DNA from: CADEFX01 sp963806735
GTDB taxonomy: Bacteria; Pseudomonadota; Alphaproteobacteria; Rhizobiales; Hyphomicrobiaceae
Reading direction: 5' to 3'
DNA: 64,000 bases
Assembly: GCA_963806735.1 (NCBI GenBank)
Contig: CAWEBE010000067.1
Location: 1-64,000, forward strand
Under the pieces are notes generated by a model. That model was not told the origin of the DNA, did no database searches, and saw only the letters and a program-made list of their open reading frames with translations. Position numbers and translations under genes: made by a program. How positions within the stretch are numbered: position 1 is the stretch's first letter; every line of letters starts with the position of its first letter. Of the stretch, positions 17,146 through 25,306 are shown in pieces.

Positions 17146-17574
17146 CTAAGGCTCATCCGGCTCGGTCTCTGCAGGCGCGGTACCGAAGTGCATGGAGAGG
17201 ATCGGCCCCTTACCGTGGTGCAGCTTGGATAGCAGCAACTCAACACTGGGGAGTTTGTCGGCGAGGATGATGGCCATGAGGTTGCCGAACTGCTCGCGCG
17301 GCAAGTAAACGACGCTTCGCCAGTTCAGGCGGCCTCCGATTGCGCTGCCGAGATTGGTGTTCTCCTCGCAGATGATGAGAAGAGACGCCGTGCTCATGCG
17401 CCGTACCGGCTCTTCTAGTGCGCCCTCGATATCGATCGAGGTGTAGCACTCGCCAAGATACCATTTGCCCTCGAGGCCTCTGGCCCGACGGGTGACGCGC
17501 ACGCTCGCCTCCGTTACGGCAATGCGGTGCCAGTTGGGCTCCTCCCGCTTCTTGCGGCGCATACTTTGCGGCAT
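17146..17574 (-). CDS. Mobile-element hypothetical protein (142 aa)
   Basis: Unrecognised, 142 residues from the ATG at 17574 (GGGAACG upstream). Very basic N-terminus (MPQSMRRKKREEPNWHRIAV), a central hydrophobic part (TASLLIICEENTNLGSAIGG, SVVYLPREQFGNLMAIILAD) and an acidic proline-rich tail ending AETEPDEP. No membrane helix is long enough to be certain. Lies between the relaxase gene and the repeat array on the same strand, so a role in transfer or its control is likely by context only. Confidence 0.55.
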   Translation of the reverse strand: MPQSMRRKKREEPNWHRIAVTEASVRVTRRARGLEGKWYLGECYTSIDIEGALEEPVRRMSTASLLIICEENTNLGSAIGGRLNWRSVVYLPREQFGNLMAIILADKLPSVELLLSKLHHGKGPILSMHFGTAPAETEPDEP

Positions 17575-17768
17575 AGTCGTTCCCCGCTCCCTGCGGGCGG
17601 ATCGCAATGCATGGCTGTGCCCGCTCTTTTCGCTGTTCCATCTCCACCGAGATTCCGCAAACTCTCCACTGCATCACGCGAAAGCTCCAATCCTTGGCGC
17701 CTGCCGCACCAAATGGCTGAGGCAACGACGCAGAGACTGGGGCAGGGGAACGATGTTGTCCTGCAGTG

Positions 17769-19499
17769 TTATGAGCGTATGGGTAGGCTCCTGCCGCGAT
17801 CAAGCGTCCAGGTCACGCGGGTGGGACCGACGATCCCCGCGACGTCTTGGCCGCGGAAGGGATCGAGCGCCTGTTGCCACGGCGCAAGCGTGAAGGTGTC
17901 CTCGCGGCGGATGACCGCGATCTTGCCGGTCGGCGTTGTGATGGCGTAATCGTAGGTGCCGGCAATCCGGGCTCCGGACTGGGCCGGCACGAAGGCGGCG
18001 TTGAGGCGCCGCGAGACATCGGCAGCGAGCTGCTGCATCTCGGCCTGACGCAGCGCCTTCATCATGTCGGCGCGCAGCACGCGCCTGCCGTCCGGTGATT
18101 GCTCGATGAGCTGCCGGCTGGCGAGCCAATCGGTCCGCGCCTTGAGAGCCTTGTCCGCCTCGGCCGTGAAGCCCGCTGTCCGGATCTCCGGCTGCCACCT
18201 GGACACGATGGCCTGGTCCAGCCAGGTCGGCCCCTCGTAGGTCGTCTGCCGGTCGAGGTCGGCGGCGGAGAGAAGATGCAGCCTTGGGACTGTCGACGGC
18301 TTCTCATGGAGGCCGTCGGCGACGAGGGCGACAATGTTGCCGCGGACAGGCACCGCCTCCGGTTTCAGGCGGCCGAGCTCGGCATAGTGCACGCGGCCGT
18401 CGACGGCATCGATGATAACCCAGGTGCGGTCGGTGATCTCGTCGACCATGCCGACGCCGACCACCTTACCGAGGAGCGGCACCTTTCGCGGTCCGCGCTC
18501 GAACAGCGCCATAGCGGCCGCGCTGCGCTCGATGCTGGCCTCCTTCAAGGCGCGCTGCATCATCTTGAATTTGTCGGCACGGTCGCCGAGCTGCCGCAGT
18601 TTACTCTCGGCGTTTGCATCAAGAGCCCACACGCCCTGCTGCCGTTCCTCGGCGAGGCCCAGTCGCTGCAATGTCCTAAGACGGCCGATCTTGAGTGTCT
18701 GCTGCGTCCGGCCATTCTCCTCATGGGCGGTAATAACGAGTATGTTGTCCTTCGCACGCGCCATGAGCTGACGGTCAAGGCGTGTCAGCTGCTCCTGACC
18801 GACTTCGTCGAAGAGCTTCTGCAATCGCTCGAGCTGTGTCTCAGGGCCGAGCTCCAGCGTTACCAAGGCTTGGGCACGGGCACGCACGCCATGGCCGATG
18901 TAGTCCTGGGCCATGACGAGGTCACCGCCCTGGTCATCGCGGCCGCGGATAACGACGTGCGTATGGGGATGGCCGGTATTGAAGTGATCGACCGCCACCC
19001 AGTCGAGCTTGGCATCGAGGTCGCGTTCCATCTGGCTGAGGAGATCGCGGATGAACGGCTTCAGGTCCGCCAGTCGCGCGCTGTCCTCGGCGGAGACGAT
19101 GAAGCGGAACTGATGCGGATCGTTCTCCGAGCGCTCGAGGAAGGCCGCGCCGTCGACATCGTCGCGCTGCACATCGTACAGCCGCCCCACGTCTCCCTCA
19201 CGGGTAACTCCATCGCGCTGGATGTATTTGAGGTGTGCACGCGCTGCGCCCATATCCCCGGCGGTGATGCGTGTGTAGCGCGCCTTGACGATGACGCGGC
19301 GACTGCCGGGTGAGATGAGGCCAGCGGCCGCGCGCACCGGCGCCCATGCCGCGCTTCGGCATCGCCGATGTGATGTGGCTGCGCTGCTGCACGGCGCGTG
19401 CGCCCGTTCGGCCGGTCTCTCTGAGTACCTGCGTGTCGGTGAGATGTTGCGAGACTTGGAAACGTCAAGACGGAGTCGTTGAAAGTGCCCGTAGTACAA
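17769..19499 (-). CDS. Relaxase / mobilisation protein with DUF3363
   Basis: Probable DNA relaxase that nicks the transfer origin of the element. Recognisable from about residue 60: PGSRRVIVKARY, AHLKYIQRDGVTREGDVGRL, FIVSAEDSARLADLKPFIRD, then the metal-binding histidine motif FNTGHPHTHVVIRGRDDQGG. The C-terminal DUF3363 part includes ERGPRKVPLLGKVVGVGMVD and ends GPTRVTWTLDRGRSLPIRS, the usual terminus. The first 60 or so residues do not look like the family and are probably out of frame, so the true start and integrity are uncertain; the catalytic region itself is complete. Upstream coupling-protein or type IV secretion genes are missing, so the element cannot transfer on its own. Confidence 0.8.
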   Translation of the reverse strand: MYYGHFQRLRLDVSKSRNISPTRRYSERPAERAHAPCSSAATSHRRCRSAAWAPVRAAAGLISPGSRRVIVKARYTRITAGDMGAARAHLKYIQRDGVTREGDVGRLYDVQRDDVDGAAFLERSENDPHQFRFIVSAEDSARLADLKPFIRDLLSQMERDLDAKLDWVAVDHFNTGHPHTHVVIRGRDDQGGDLVMAQDYIGHGVRARAQALVTLELGPETQLERLQKLFDEVGQEQLTRLDRQLMARAKDNILVITAHEENGRTQQTLKIGRLRTLQRLGLAEERQQGVWALDANAESKLRQLGDRADKFKMMQRALKEASIERSAAAMALFERGPRKVPLLGKVVGVGMVDEITDRTWVIIDAVDGRVHYAELGRLKPEAVPVRGNIVALVADGLHEKPSTVPRLHLLSAADLDRQTTYEGPTWLDQAIVSRWQPEIRTAGFTAEADKALKARTDWLASRQLIEQSPDGRRVLRADMMKALRQAEMQQLAADVSRRLNAAFVPAQSGARIAGTYDYAITTPTGKIAVIRREDTFTLAPWQQALDPFRGQDVAGIVGPTRVTWTLDRGRSLPIRS

Positions 19500-19782
19500 G
19501 GCGTATTTCGTGCAGTGACTCTACGCTCAAAATTGTGGAGTCGCGCGAAGCCCAGTAACGACGGCACCTTAACACGCCAACAACTCCATCTTTTTATCTA
19601 GATGTCCTCCCCAGCCATCTCACCCTGCACTTCTGCCTGAAATCACGCGTGAAGAACGCGCTCGTGGTCACAACGGGGAACCTCGTCGCAGCCTGTCGAG
19701 CGAGCGCCGGAAAGGGGAAGACGGTGGGTCGACCCTGCAGGGAGGACGGCGGCGATGAGCGCGAGACAAACACAGTGTGCTT

Positions 19783-20053
19783 GACGGTTTCGCGCGTGAT
19801 CGCGTGACACCGCGCATGGTCGAACAGGTGCTTGGCATCACGACGCGGGAGCGGTTGCGCTGGACCAAGGATGGCCGCCTTCCCAAGTCCGGCGCGGGCT
19901 CGTTCAAGCGGCCCACGGGTCATCGACTTTCCGCTGCATCCGGCGCATAAAATCGCAGCCTTGGCTGGAAACCTTTCCATTGTTGCGGGCTGGCGCAAAG
20001 CCGACGGTGATCTCGTCCGCGAGCAGCTCCACCCCAGAACCGCGGTGTTGTGA
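19783..20053 (+). pseudogene. Decayed small protein at the right part of the element
   Basis: Two forward segments in different frames appear to belong to one gene: RVTPRMVEQVLGITTRERLR followed by WTKDGRLPKSG (from about 19801), then after a shift near 19917-19925 IDFPLHPAHKIAALAGNLSI with VAGWRKADGDL, ending at 20053. The order of a helix-turn-helix-like unit followed by a wing-like TKDGRLP suggests a small DNA-binding protein. I cannot name the family. Degenerate, oriented against the relaxase. Confidence 0.4.
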
Positions 20054-20140
20054 ATTTGCTGTTGGTTTGCTGTGCATCCGCCCGAAAGCTGCCACGACCC
20101 ATTGCGCCTCGTCGCAAAATCACCAACTAGATATAGATGT

Positions 20141-20341
20141 CGTGGTTCTCGGGGCCTGTTTGGTCCTGAGCTAAGAGGGAACCCAGTGAGCCTGTTTGGG
20201 CGAATCCGGGGCTGCCCCCGCAACTGTAAGCGGCGAGCTTTCGTCCACCCGTGTCACTGATGCCGGCCGGCATCGGGAAGGCCGGACGGAAGCAGCGACC
20301 CGCGAGCCAGGAGACCTGCCGCGACAGCTGCAACGTCCACG
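20141..20341 (+). promoter_or_regulatory. Cobalamin riboswitch upstream of nrdAB
   Basis: AdoCbl-type aptamer. Conserved core GCTGCCCCCGCAACTGTAAG begins at 20211, GGGAAGGCC lies at about 20275-20283, and the B12 box AGCCAGGAGACCTGCC at 20305-20320. CGTGG at 20141-20145 can pair with CCACG at 20337-20341 to close the aptamer. The hairpin CGGGG-TG-CCCCG just beyond may belong to the expression platform that hides the ribosome site. Bound B12 should lower expression of the downstream ribonucleotide reductase. Confidence 0.95.
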
Positions 20342-20448
20342 GGCGGGGTGCCCCGGAGGGTCGCTAGCTGATCATGCGGCAGTATTCCTGCTGCCTGCCT
20401 TCCGGCACGCGTCCATTCGGCCCAAGCCCCCAAAAAGATGGGGTGCCG

Positions 20449-23337
20449 ATGACACTTACTCTCGAAGCCAAATCTCCTTCGGCAGGTTCGAATGGCGGAG
20501 CCCGGGTGCTCCCTGCCGAAGCGACGGCGGTCGCAACTCCCGCGTTTCAAGTTATCCGCCGCAACGGTTCGGTCACGCCGTTCGACGCCGGCAAGATCAC
20601 GGTCGCGGTGACCAAAGCCTTCCTGGCCGTCGAGGGCGGCCGCGCCGCCGCCTCGCGCCGCGTCCATGAGGTGGTCGAGGAACTGACGCAGCAGGTCGTC
20701 ACGGCTTTGACGCGGCGCATTGATGCGGGCCGCACCTTCAACATTGAGGAGATCCAGGACCAGGTCGAACTCGCCTTGATGCGCGGGGAGCATCATAGGG
20801 TGGCCCGCGCCTATGTGCTCTATCGCGCCGAACGCGCCAAGGAACGTGCAGCATCCAAGCAAATTGTCGAACGGAACGCTGCGGTCCCTGCTCTTAACGT
20901 CAAGGGTGCCAACGGCAGCCTTGCACCACTCGATGAGGCCCAACTCGTGCGTGTCGTGGGGGAGGCCTGCTCGGGACTTAGCGACGTTTCTGCCGAGCCC
21001 ATCCTGACCGAACTCCGTCGCAATCTCTACGACGGCATCACCATGGATGAACTGGCGCTAACCCCGATCATGGCGGCGCGAACGCTGATCGAACAGGAGC
21101 CAAACTATGCCTTCGTGAGCGCGCGCCTGCTGCTCGACAAATTGCGCGCAGAAGCATTGTCGTTTGTTCACGGCGGCGTCGAACAGGCGAGCCAGGCGGA
21201 GATGGCGGAGCGCTATGGCGAGTATTTCCCCGCTTATATGGCGTCCGGGATCAAGGCCGAACTGCTCGATCCCGAACTCGCGCGCTTCGATCTTGCCAGG
21301 CTTGTCGCGGCGCTGAAGCCAGAACGCGACCTGCAATTCCAGTTCCTCGGCCTGCAGACACTCTATGATCGCTATTTCCTGCAGACCCGCGGCATTCGCT
21401 TCGAGCTGCCGCAGGCTTTTTTCATGCGCGTCGCCATGGGGCTGGCGATCCGCGAGATCGACCGCGAAGCGCGCGCCATCGAATTCTACGACCTGATCTC
21501 GTCCTTCGATTTCATGTGCTCGACGCCGACGCTGTTCAATGCCGGCACCCTCCGGCCGCAGCTCTCGTCGTGCTTCCTGACCACGGTGTCCGACGATCTC
21601 GATGGCATCTTCAAGTCGATCAAGGACAATGCGCTACTGGCCAAATACTCCGGCGGTCTCGGCAACGACTGGAGCCGCGTGCGCGGCCTCGGTGCGCACG
21701 TCAAGGGCACCAACGGCCAGAGCCAGGGTGTGGTGCCATTCCTGAAGGTGGCCAACGACACGGCGATTGCGGTCAACCAGGGCGGCAAGCGCAAGGGGGC
21801 GGTGTGCGCCTATCTCGAGACCTGGCACATCGACATCGAAGAGTTCCTCGACCTGCGCAAGAACACCGGCGACGACCGGCGCCGCACCCATGACATGAAT
21901 ACGGCCAACTGGGTGCCGGACCTGTTCATGCAGCGCGTGGCCGAGGATGGCCAATGGACCCTCTTCTCGCCCGACGAGGTTCCCGAGCTGCACGACCTCT
22001 ACGGGCCTGCTTTCGCAGAGCGCTACCGGTACTACGAGCAGAAGGCCGAGCGCATGGAAATGCGTGTCGCCAAGCGGATGCGCGCGGTCGACCTGTGGCG
22101 GCGCATGCTGACCATGCTGTTCGAGACCGGCCATCCGTGGGTCACCTTCAAGGACCCGTGCAACATCCGCTCGCCGCAGCAGCATTGCGGGGTCATCCAC
22201 TCCTCGAACCTGTGCACCGAGATCACGCTCAATACGTCGGATAACGAGGTGGCGGTGTGCAACCTCGGCTCGATCAACCTTGCCGCGCATGTGACGGCAA
22301 AGGGACTCGATCAAGCTCGTTTGGCGAAGACCATGAATACCGCCATGCGCATGCTCGACAACGTCATCGACATCAATTTCTACACCATCCCCGAGGCCCG
22401 CCGCTCCAATCTGAGGCATCGTCCGGTCGGTCTCGGACTGATGGGCTACCAGGACGCTCTGCATGCTTTGCGCATCCCGCTTGGGTCCCAGGAGGCGGTC
22501 GCCTTTGCCGACACGTGTATGGAAGCCATCAGCTATTGCGCGGTATCGGCCTCGGTGGATCTCGCTGCCGAACGCGGCCGCTATGCCTCTTTCGATGGCT
22601 CGCTCTGGAGCCGCGGCATCCTGCCGATCGATTCCATCAAGCTGCTGGAAGAGGCGCGCGGGGAATACCTGCGGCTCGATACGTCCACGACGCTTGATTG
22701 GCAGTCCTTGCGCGAGCGCGTCGTAACCGTCGGCATGCGCAATTCCAACGTCATGGCCATCGCCCCGACGGCCACCATCTCCAACATCATCGGCGTAGCG
22801 CAGTCGATCGAGCCGGCCTTCCGCAATCTCTACGTCAAGGCCAACATGTCGGGCGACTTCACGGTCGTGAATCCGTTTCTTGTGCGCGATTTGAAGGCCC
22901 GCGGCCTTTGGGACGAGGTGATGATCAGCGACCTCAAATACTTCGATGGCGCACTTGGGCCCATTGACCGTGTGCCTGAAGATCTGAAAGCGCTCTACGC
23001 CACCGCCTTCGAGATCGATGCGCATTGGCTGGTCGAGGCAGCCGCCCGCCGCCAGAAGTGGATCGACCAGACGCAGTCGCTGAACCTCTATCTTGCGGCA
23101 CCGAACGGACGGAAGCTTGACGCTCTCTATCGGCTGGCGTGGGAGCGGGGGCTCAAGACCACTTACTACCTCCGCACGCAGTCGGCGACGCACGTCGAGA
23201 AGTCGACCCTCAAGGGTACCGACGGCAAGCTCAACGCCGTGTCGGCGACGGGGATGATTTCCGCGCCCGAGGAGTCGGAACCGCTCCCGATGCTTGCGTG
23301 CTCCATCGACGATCCAACCTGCGAAGCCTGCCAGTAA
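20449..23337 (+). CDS. nrdA: Class Ia ribonucleotide reductase, alpha subunit
   Basis: Large catalytic subunit (962 residues) that reduces ribonucleoside diphosphates to deoxyribonucleotides in the cytoplasm with NrdB. It has two N-terminal ATP-cone domains (first FQVIRRNGSVTPFDAGKITV, second beginning about residue 150 with NVKGANGSLAPLDEAQLVRV). Active-site cysteines are in LSSCFLT (about 375), SSNLCTEITLN (about 590) and VAVCNLGS (about 604), with the redox pair CEAC at the C-terminus. The start at 20449 is preferred because MTLTLEAK fits a normal N-terminus; an ATG at 20374 with GGAGG upstream would add 25 residues. Controlled by the upstream cobalamin riboswitch, so made when B12 is scarce. 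Confidence 0.95.
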   Translation: MTLTLEAKSPSAGSNGGARVLPAEATAVATPAFQVIRRNGSVTPFDAGKITVAVTKAFLAVEGGRAAASRRVHEVVEELTQQVVTALTRRIDAGRTFNIEEIQDQVELALMRGEHHRVARAYVLYRAERAKERAASKQIVERNAAVPALNVKGANGSLAPLDEAQLVRVVGEACSGLSDVSAEPILTELRRNLYDGITMDELALTPIMAARTLIEQEPNYAFVSARLLLDKLRAEALSFVHGGVEQASQAEMAERYGEYFPAYMASGIKAELLDPELARFDLARLVAALKPERDLQFQFLGLQTLYDRYFLQTRGIRFELPQAFFMRVAMGLAIREIDREARAIEFYDLISSFDFMCSTPTLFNAGTLRPQLSSCFLTTVSDDLDGIFKSIKDNALLAKYSGGLGNDWSRVRGLGAHVKGTNGQSQGVVPFLKVANDTAIAVNQGGKRKGAVCAYLETWHIDIEEFLDLRKNTGDDRRRTHDMNTANWVPDLFMQRVAEDGQWTLFSPDEVPELHDLYGPAFAERYRYYEQKAERMEMRVAKRMRAVDLWRRMLTMLFETGHPWVTFKDPCNIRSPQQHCGVIHSSNLCTEITLNTSDNEVAVCNLGSINLAAHVTAKGLDQARLAKTMNTAMRMLDNVIDINFYTIPEARRSNLRHRPVGLGLMGYQDALHALRIPLGSQEAVAFADTCMEAISYCAVSASVDLAAERGRYASFDGSLWSRGILPIDSIKLLEEARGEYLRLDTSTTLDWQSLRERVVTVGMRNSNVMAIAPTATISNIIGVAQSIEPAFRNLYVKANMSGDFTVVNPFLVRDLKARGLWDEVMISDLKYFDGALGPIDRVPEDLKALYATAFEIDAHWLVEAAARRQKWIDQTQSLNLYLAAPNGRKLDALYRLAWERGLKTTYYLRTQSATHVEKSTLKGTDGKLNAVSATGMISAPEESEPLPMLACSIDDPTCEACQ

Positions 23338-23362
23338 GCAAAAGAACGCGGAGATTCCGACA

Positions 23363-24502
23363 ATGCTCGACTGGTCAGAGCAAGCGACGCCTGCAATTGC
23401 CCCCACCGCCCGCAAACCCGTTGCAAAGGCACCTGCCCCGGTCTCCAGCGACGCGACGGGCCTCGGACAAATCGCCCGCGGCGGCGCCCGTGTGTCGATC
23501 GACGACAAGGCGATGATCAACTGCCGCGCCGACGTGAACCAACTCCTGCCTCTGAAATACGAGTGGGCGTGGGAGAAATACCTCGCCGGTTGCAACAACC
23601 ACTGGATGCCGACGGAAGTCTCCATGCAGGCCGACATTGCGCTGTGGAAGTCGCGCGACGGGCTGACGGAGGACGAGCGCCGCACCATCAAGCGCAACCT
23701 CGGTTTCTTCGCCGCCTCGGAATCGCTGGTCGCCAACAACATTGTGCTGGCGATCTACCGGCATCTTACCAATCCCGAATGCCGACAATACCTGTTGCGC
23801 CAGGCGTTCGAGGAGGCCGTGCACACGCACACGTTCCAGTACATTGTGGAAAGCCTGGGGCTCGACGAAGGCGAGTTGTTCAACATGTACCGCGAAGTGC
23901 CCTCCATCACCGACAAGGCGGCGTGGGCGCTAAAGCACACCAAGAACCTCGACGACGCCGACTTCAAGACCGGCACGCCAGAGGCGGACCAGGACTTCCT
24001 GCGCGACCTCGTTGCCTTCTACGTCGTGTTCGAGGGCATGTGGTTCTACACCGGCTTCGCGCAGCTCCTTTCGCTCGGCCGCCGCAACAAAATGGTCGGC
24101 ATCGCCGAGCAGTACCAATACATCCTGCGCGACGAGAGCATCCACCTGAACTTCGGCATCGACGTCATCAACCAGATCAAGAGCGAGAATCCGCACCTGT
24201 GGTCCAAGGCATTTCAGGACGAGGTGCGGGGCATGCTGCGTGAGGCCGCCGGGCTCGAGGCCGCCTATGGTCGCGACACGATGCCCAAGGGCTTTCTCGG
24301 TCTCAATGCCGCTCTATGCGAGAGCTACATGCATTTCATCGCCAATCGGCGTTGTGCGCAGCTCGGCCTCGCCCCGGTGTTCAAGGGGACCGACAACCCC
24401 TTCCCATGGATGTCGGAAGCGATGGACCTCAAGAAGGAGAAGAACTTCTTCGAGACCCGCGTCATCGAGTACCAGAACGGCGGCGCATTGAGCTGGGAGT
24501 GA
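23363..24502 (+). CDS. nrdB: Class Ia ribonucleotide reductase, beta subunit
   Basis: Radical-generating small subunit, 379 residues, which supplies a tyrosyl or metal-based radical to NrdA. Diiron ligands are visible in RNLGFFAASESLVANN, FEEAVHTHTFQYIVESLGL, FYVVFEGMWFYTGF and LRDESIHLNFGID. The start at 23363 has GGAG upstream and begins MLDWSEQATP; it follows nrdA by 25 bases, so the two share the riboswitch-controlled message. The first 60 residues are alanine/proline-rich and look unstructured. No nrdR box was identified. Confidence 0.95.
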   Translation: MLDWSEQATPAIAPTARKPVAKAPAPVSSDATGLGQIARGGARVSIDDKAMINCRADVNQLLPLKYEWAWEKYLAGCNNHWMPTEVSMQADIALWKSRDGLTEDERRTIKRNLGFFAASESLVANNIVLAIYRHLTNPECRQYLLRQAFEEAVHTHTFQYIVESLGLDEGELFNMYREVPSITDKAAWALKHTKNLDDADFKTGTPEADQDFLRDLVAFYVVFEGMWFYTGFAQLLSLGRRNKMVGIAEQYQYILRDESIHLNFGIDVINQIKSENPHLWSKAFQDEVRGMLREAAGLEAAYGRDTMPKGFLGLNAALCESYMHFIANRRCAQLGLAPVFKGTDNPFPWMSEAMDLKKEKNFFETRVIEYQNGGALSWE

Positions 24503-24600
24503 CCAGCATTGCGCCTTCAGCCATGGCTCGCACATTTGGAAGCACCCCACCCCTTCGCGCCGGCTCGACAGGTGGGAGGCGATTTGCTACAGCAAGCGAG

Positions 24601-24801
24601 CCGACGGTTCCCGCAAGGGAATAACAGGGAATTCGGTGCGCAGGCCAAGCCTGCAAGTCCGAAGCTGCCCCCGCAACTGTAAGCGGCCAAGGGTGCTCGA
24701 TAAGCCACTGGAGCCATCAACGGTTCCGGGAAGGCGAGCCACCCGCAGCGCCGCGAGCCAGGAGACCTACCGCCGGATTGAACCCCATTCATGCCGGTCG
24801 G
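24601..24801 (+). promoter_or_regulatory. Cobalamin riboswitch upstream of the metE operon
   Basis: Second AdoCbl-type aptamer. GCTGCCCCCGCAACTGTAAG starts at 24664, CCACTG lies at 24705-24710, CCGGGAAGGCGAGCC at about 24726-24740, and the B12 box AGCCAGGAGACCTACCG at about 24756-24772. CCGAC at 24601-24605 pairs with GTCGG at 24797-24801. It lies 100 bases after nrdB, so read-through from nrdAB would meet a second B12 control point. Should repress metE when B12 is present. Confidence 0.95.
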
Positions 24802-24824
24802 GGTGCATCGGCGGAGGTCTGAGC

Positions 24825-24896
24825 ATGACGCTGTTTTCGCGCCAAATCCCGGCGCTTCCAATCATCCTTCACACGCATCGCCGCGCAGCAGCCTGA
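24825..24896 (+). CDS. Possible 23-aa leader peptide after the riboswitch
   Basis: ATG at 24825 preceded by a strong GGAGG (24813-24817), encoding MTLFSRQIPALPIILHTHRR plus three alanines, then TGA at 24894-24896. The next gene starts two bases later. This is the first good ribosome site after the riboswitch, so it may be the site the riboswitch hides, with downstream genes translated by coupling. It might equally be an artefact of a start-codon shift of the next gene. Confidence 0.4.
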   Translation: MTLFSRQIPALPIILHTHRRAAA

Positions 24897-24898
24897 AG

Positions 24899-25306
24899 AT
24901 GGCAGTGCCGCGACGCTTGTCGCGGCCGGATCGTTCTGGAAAGGACAGCCTTCGTCATGCGCGCTTGCGCGAGTGCCCTCCATCTGCACGCGCAAGGCTC
25001 TACGAGGATGGTGCCCGGGTTGATCCAGGCCGCCTGATCGAGACCGCGTTTCGGGACCGCCACCCAGCGGACGGCCCCGAGACCTATGTGCTCGCATGGC
25101 TATCCGTCGTGCGCACATCTGCCGATGTGCCGCGCGCAGCGGCAGCTCTCGCTGAGCGCCTGTCGCGTCTTCAGCTTGGCGTGCGCTCGCCGTGGCAGCG
25201 CCGCTTGATCGAACTCCTCGCCTTCGTCGCCAAGCATCGCCGTCGATCCTCGACCGGTGGCGCTATCCGTTCCATCCCATCTGCCGCAAGGAAAGGACTG
25301 TCATGA
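24899..25306 (+). CDS. Hypothetical protein coupled to metE
   Basis: Unrecognised 135-residue protein. Arginine-rich N-terminus (MAVPRRLSRPDRSGKDSLRH), then RLIETAFRDRHPADGPETYV, LAWLSVVRTSADVPRAAAAL and RLSRLQLGVRSPWQRRLIEL, which look like three or four alpha helices; no cysteines, no membrane segment. Third codon positions are strongly G/C, as in real genes here. Its TGA overlaps the metE ATG as ATGA, and its ATG follows the leader stop by two bases, so it sits in a tightly coupled B12-riboswitch operon. A role linked to methionine synthesis or B12 status is an inference from position only. Confidence 0.6.
   Translation: MAVPRRLSRPDRSGKDSLRHARLRECPPSARARLYEDGARVDPGRLIETAFRDRHPADGPETYVLAWLSVVRTSADVPRAAAALAERLSRLQLGVRSPWQRRLIELLAFVAKHRRRSSTGGAIRSIPSAARKGLS

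Noticed and set aside
18099..19313. Long forward frame opposite the relaxase
   Set aside because: Antisense shadow of the DUF3363 relaxase with no motifs of its own.
21634..23742. Long reverse frame of about 700 codons
   Set aside because: Antisense of nrdA and nrdB; both sense genes have complete catalytic motifs.
24601..24801. Interpreting the second riboswitch as a terminator of nrdAB only
   Set aside because: It has the full B12 core and box and stands directly before the metE unit with its own ribosome site.
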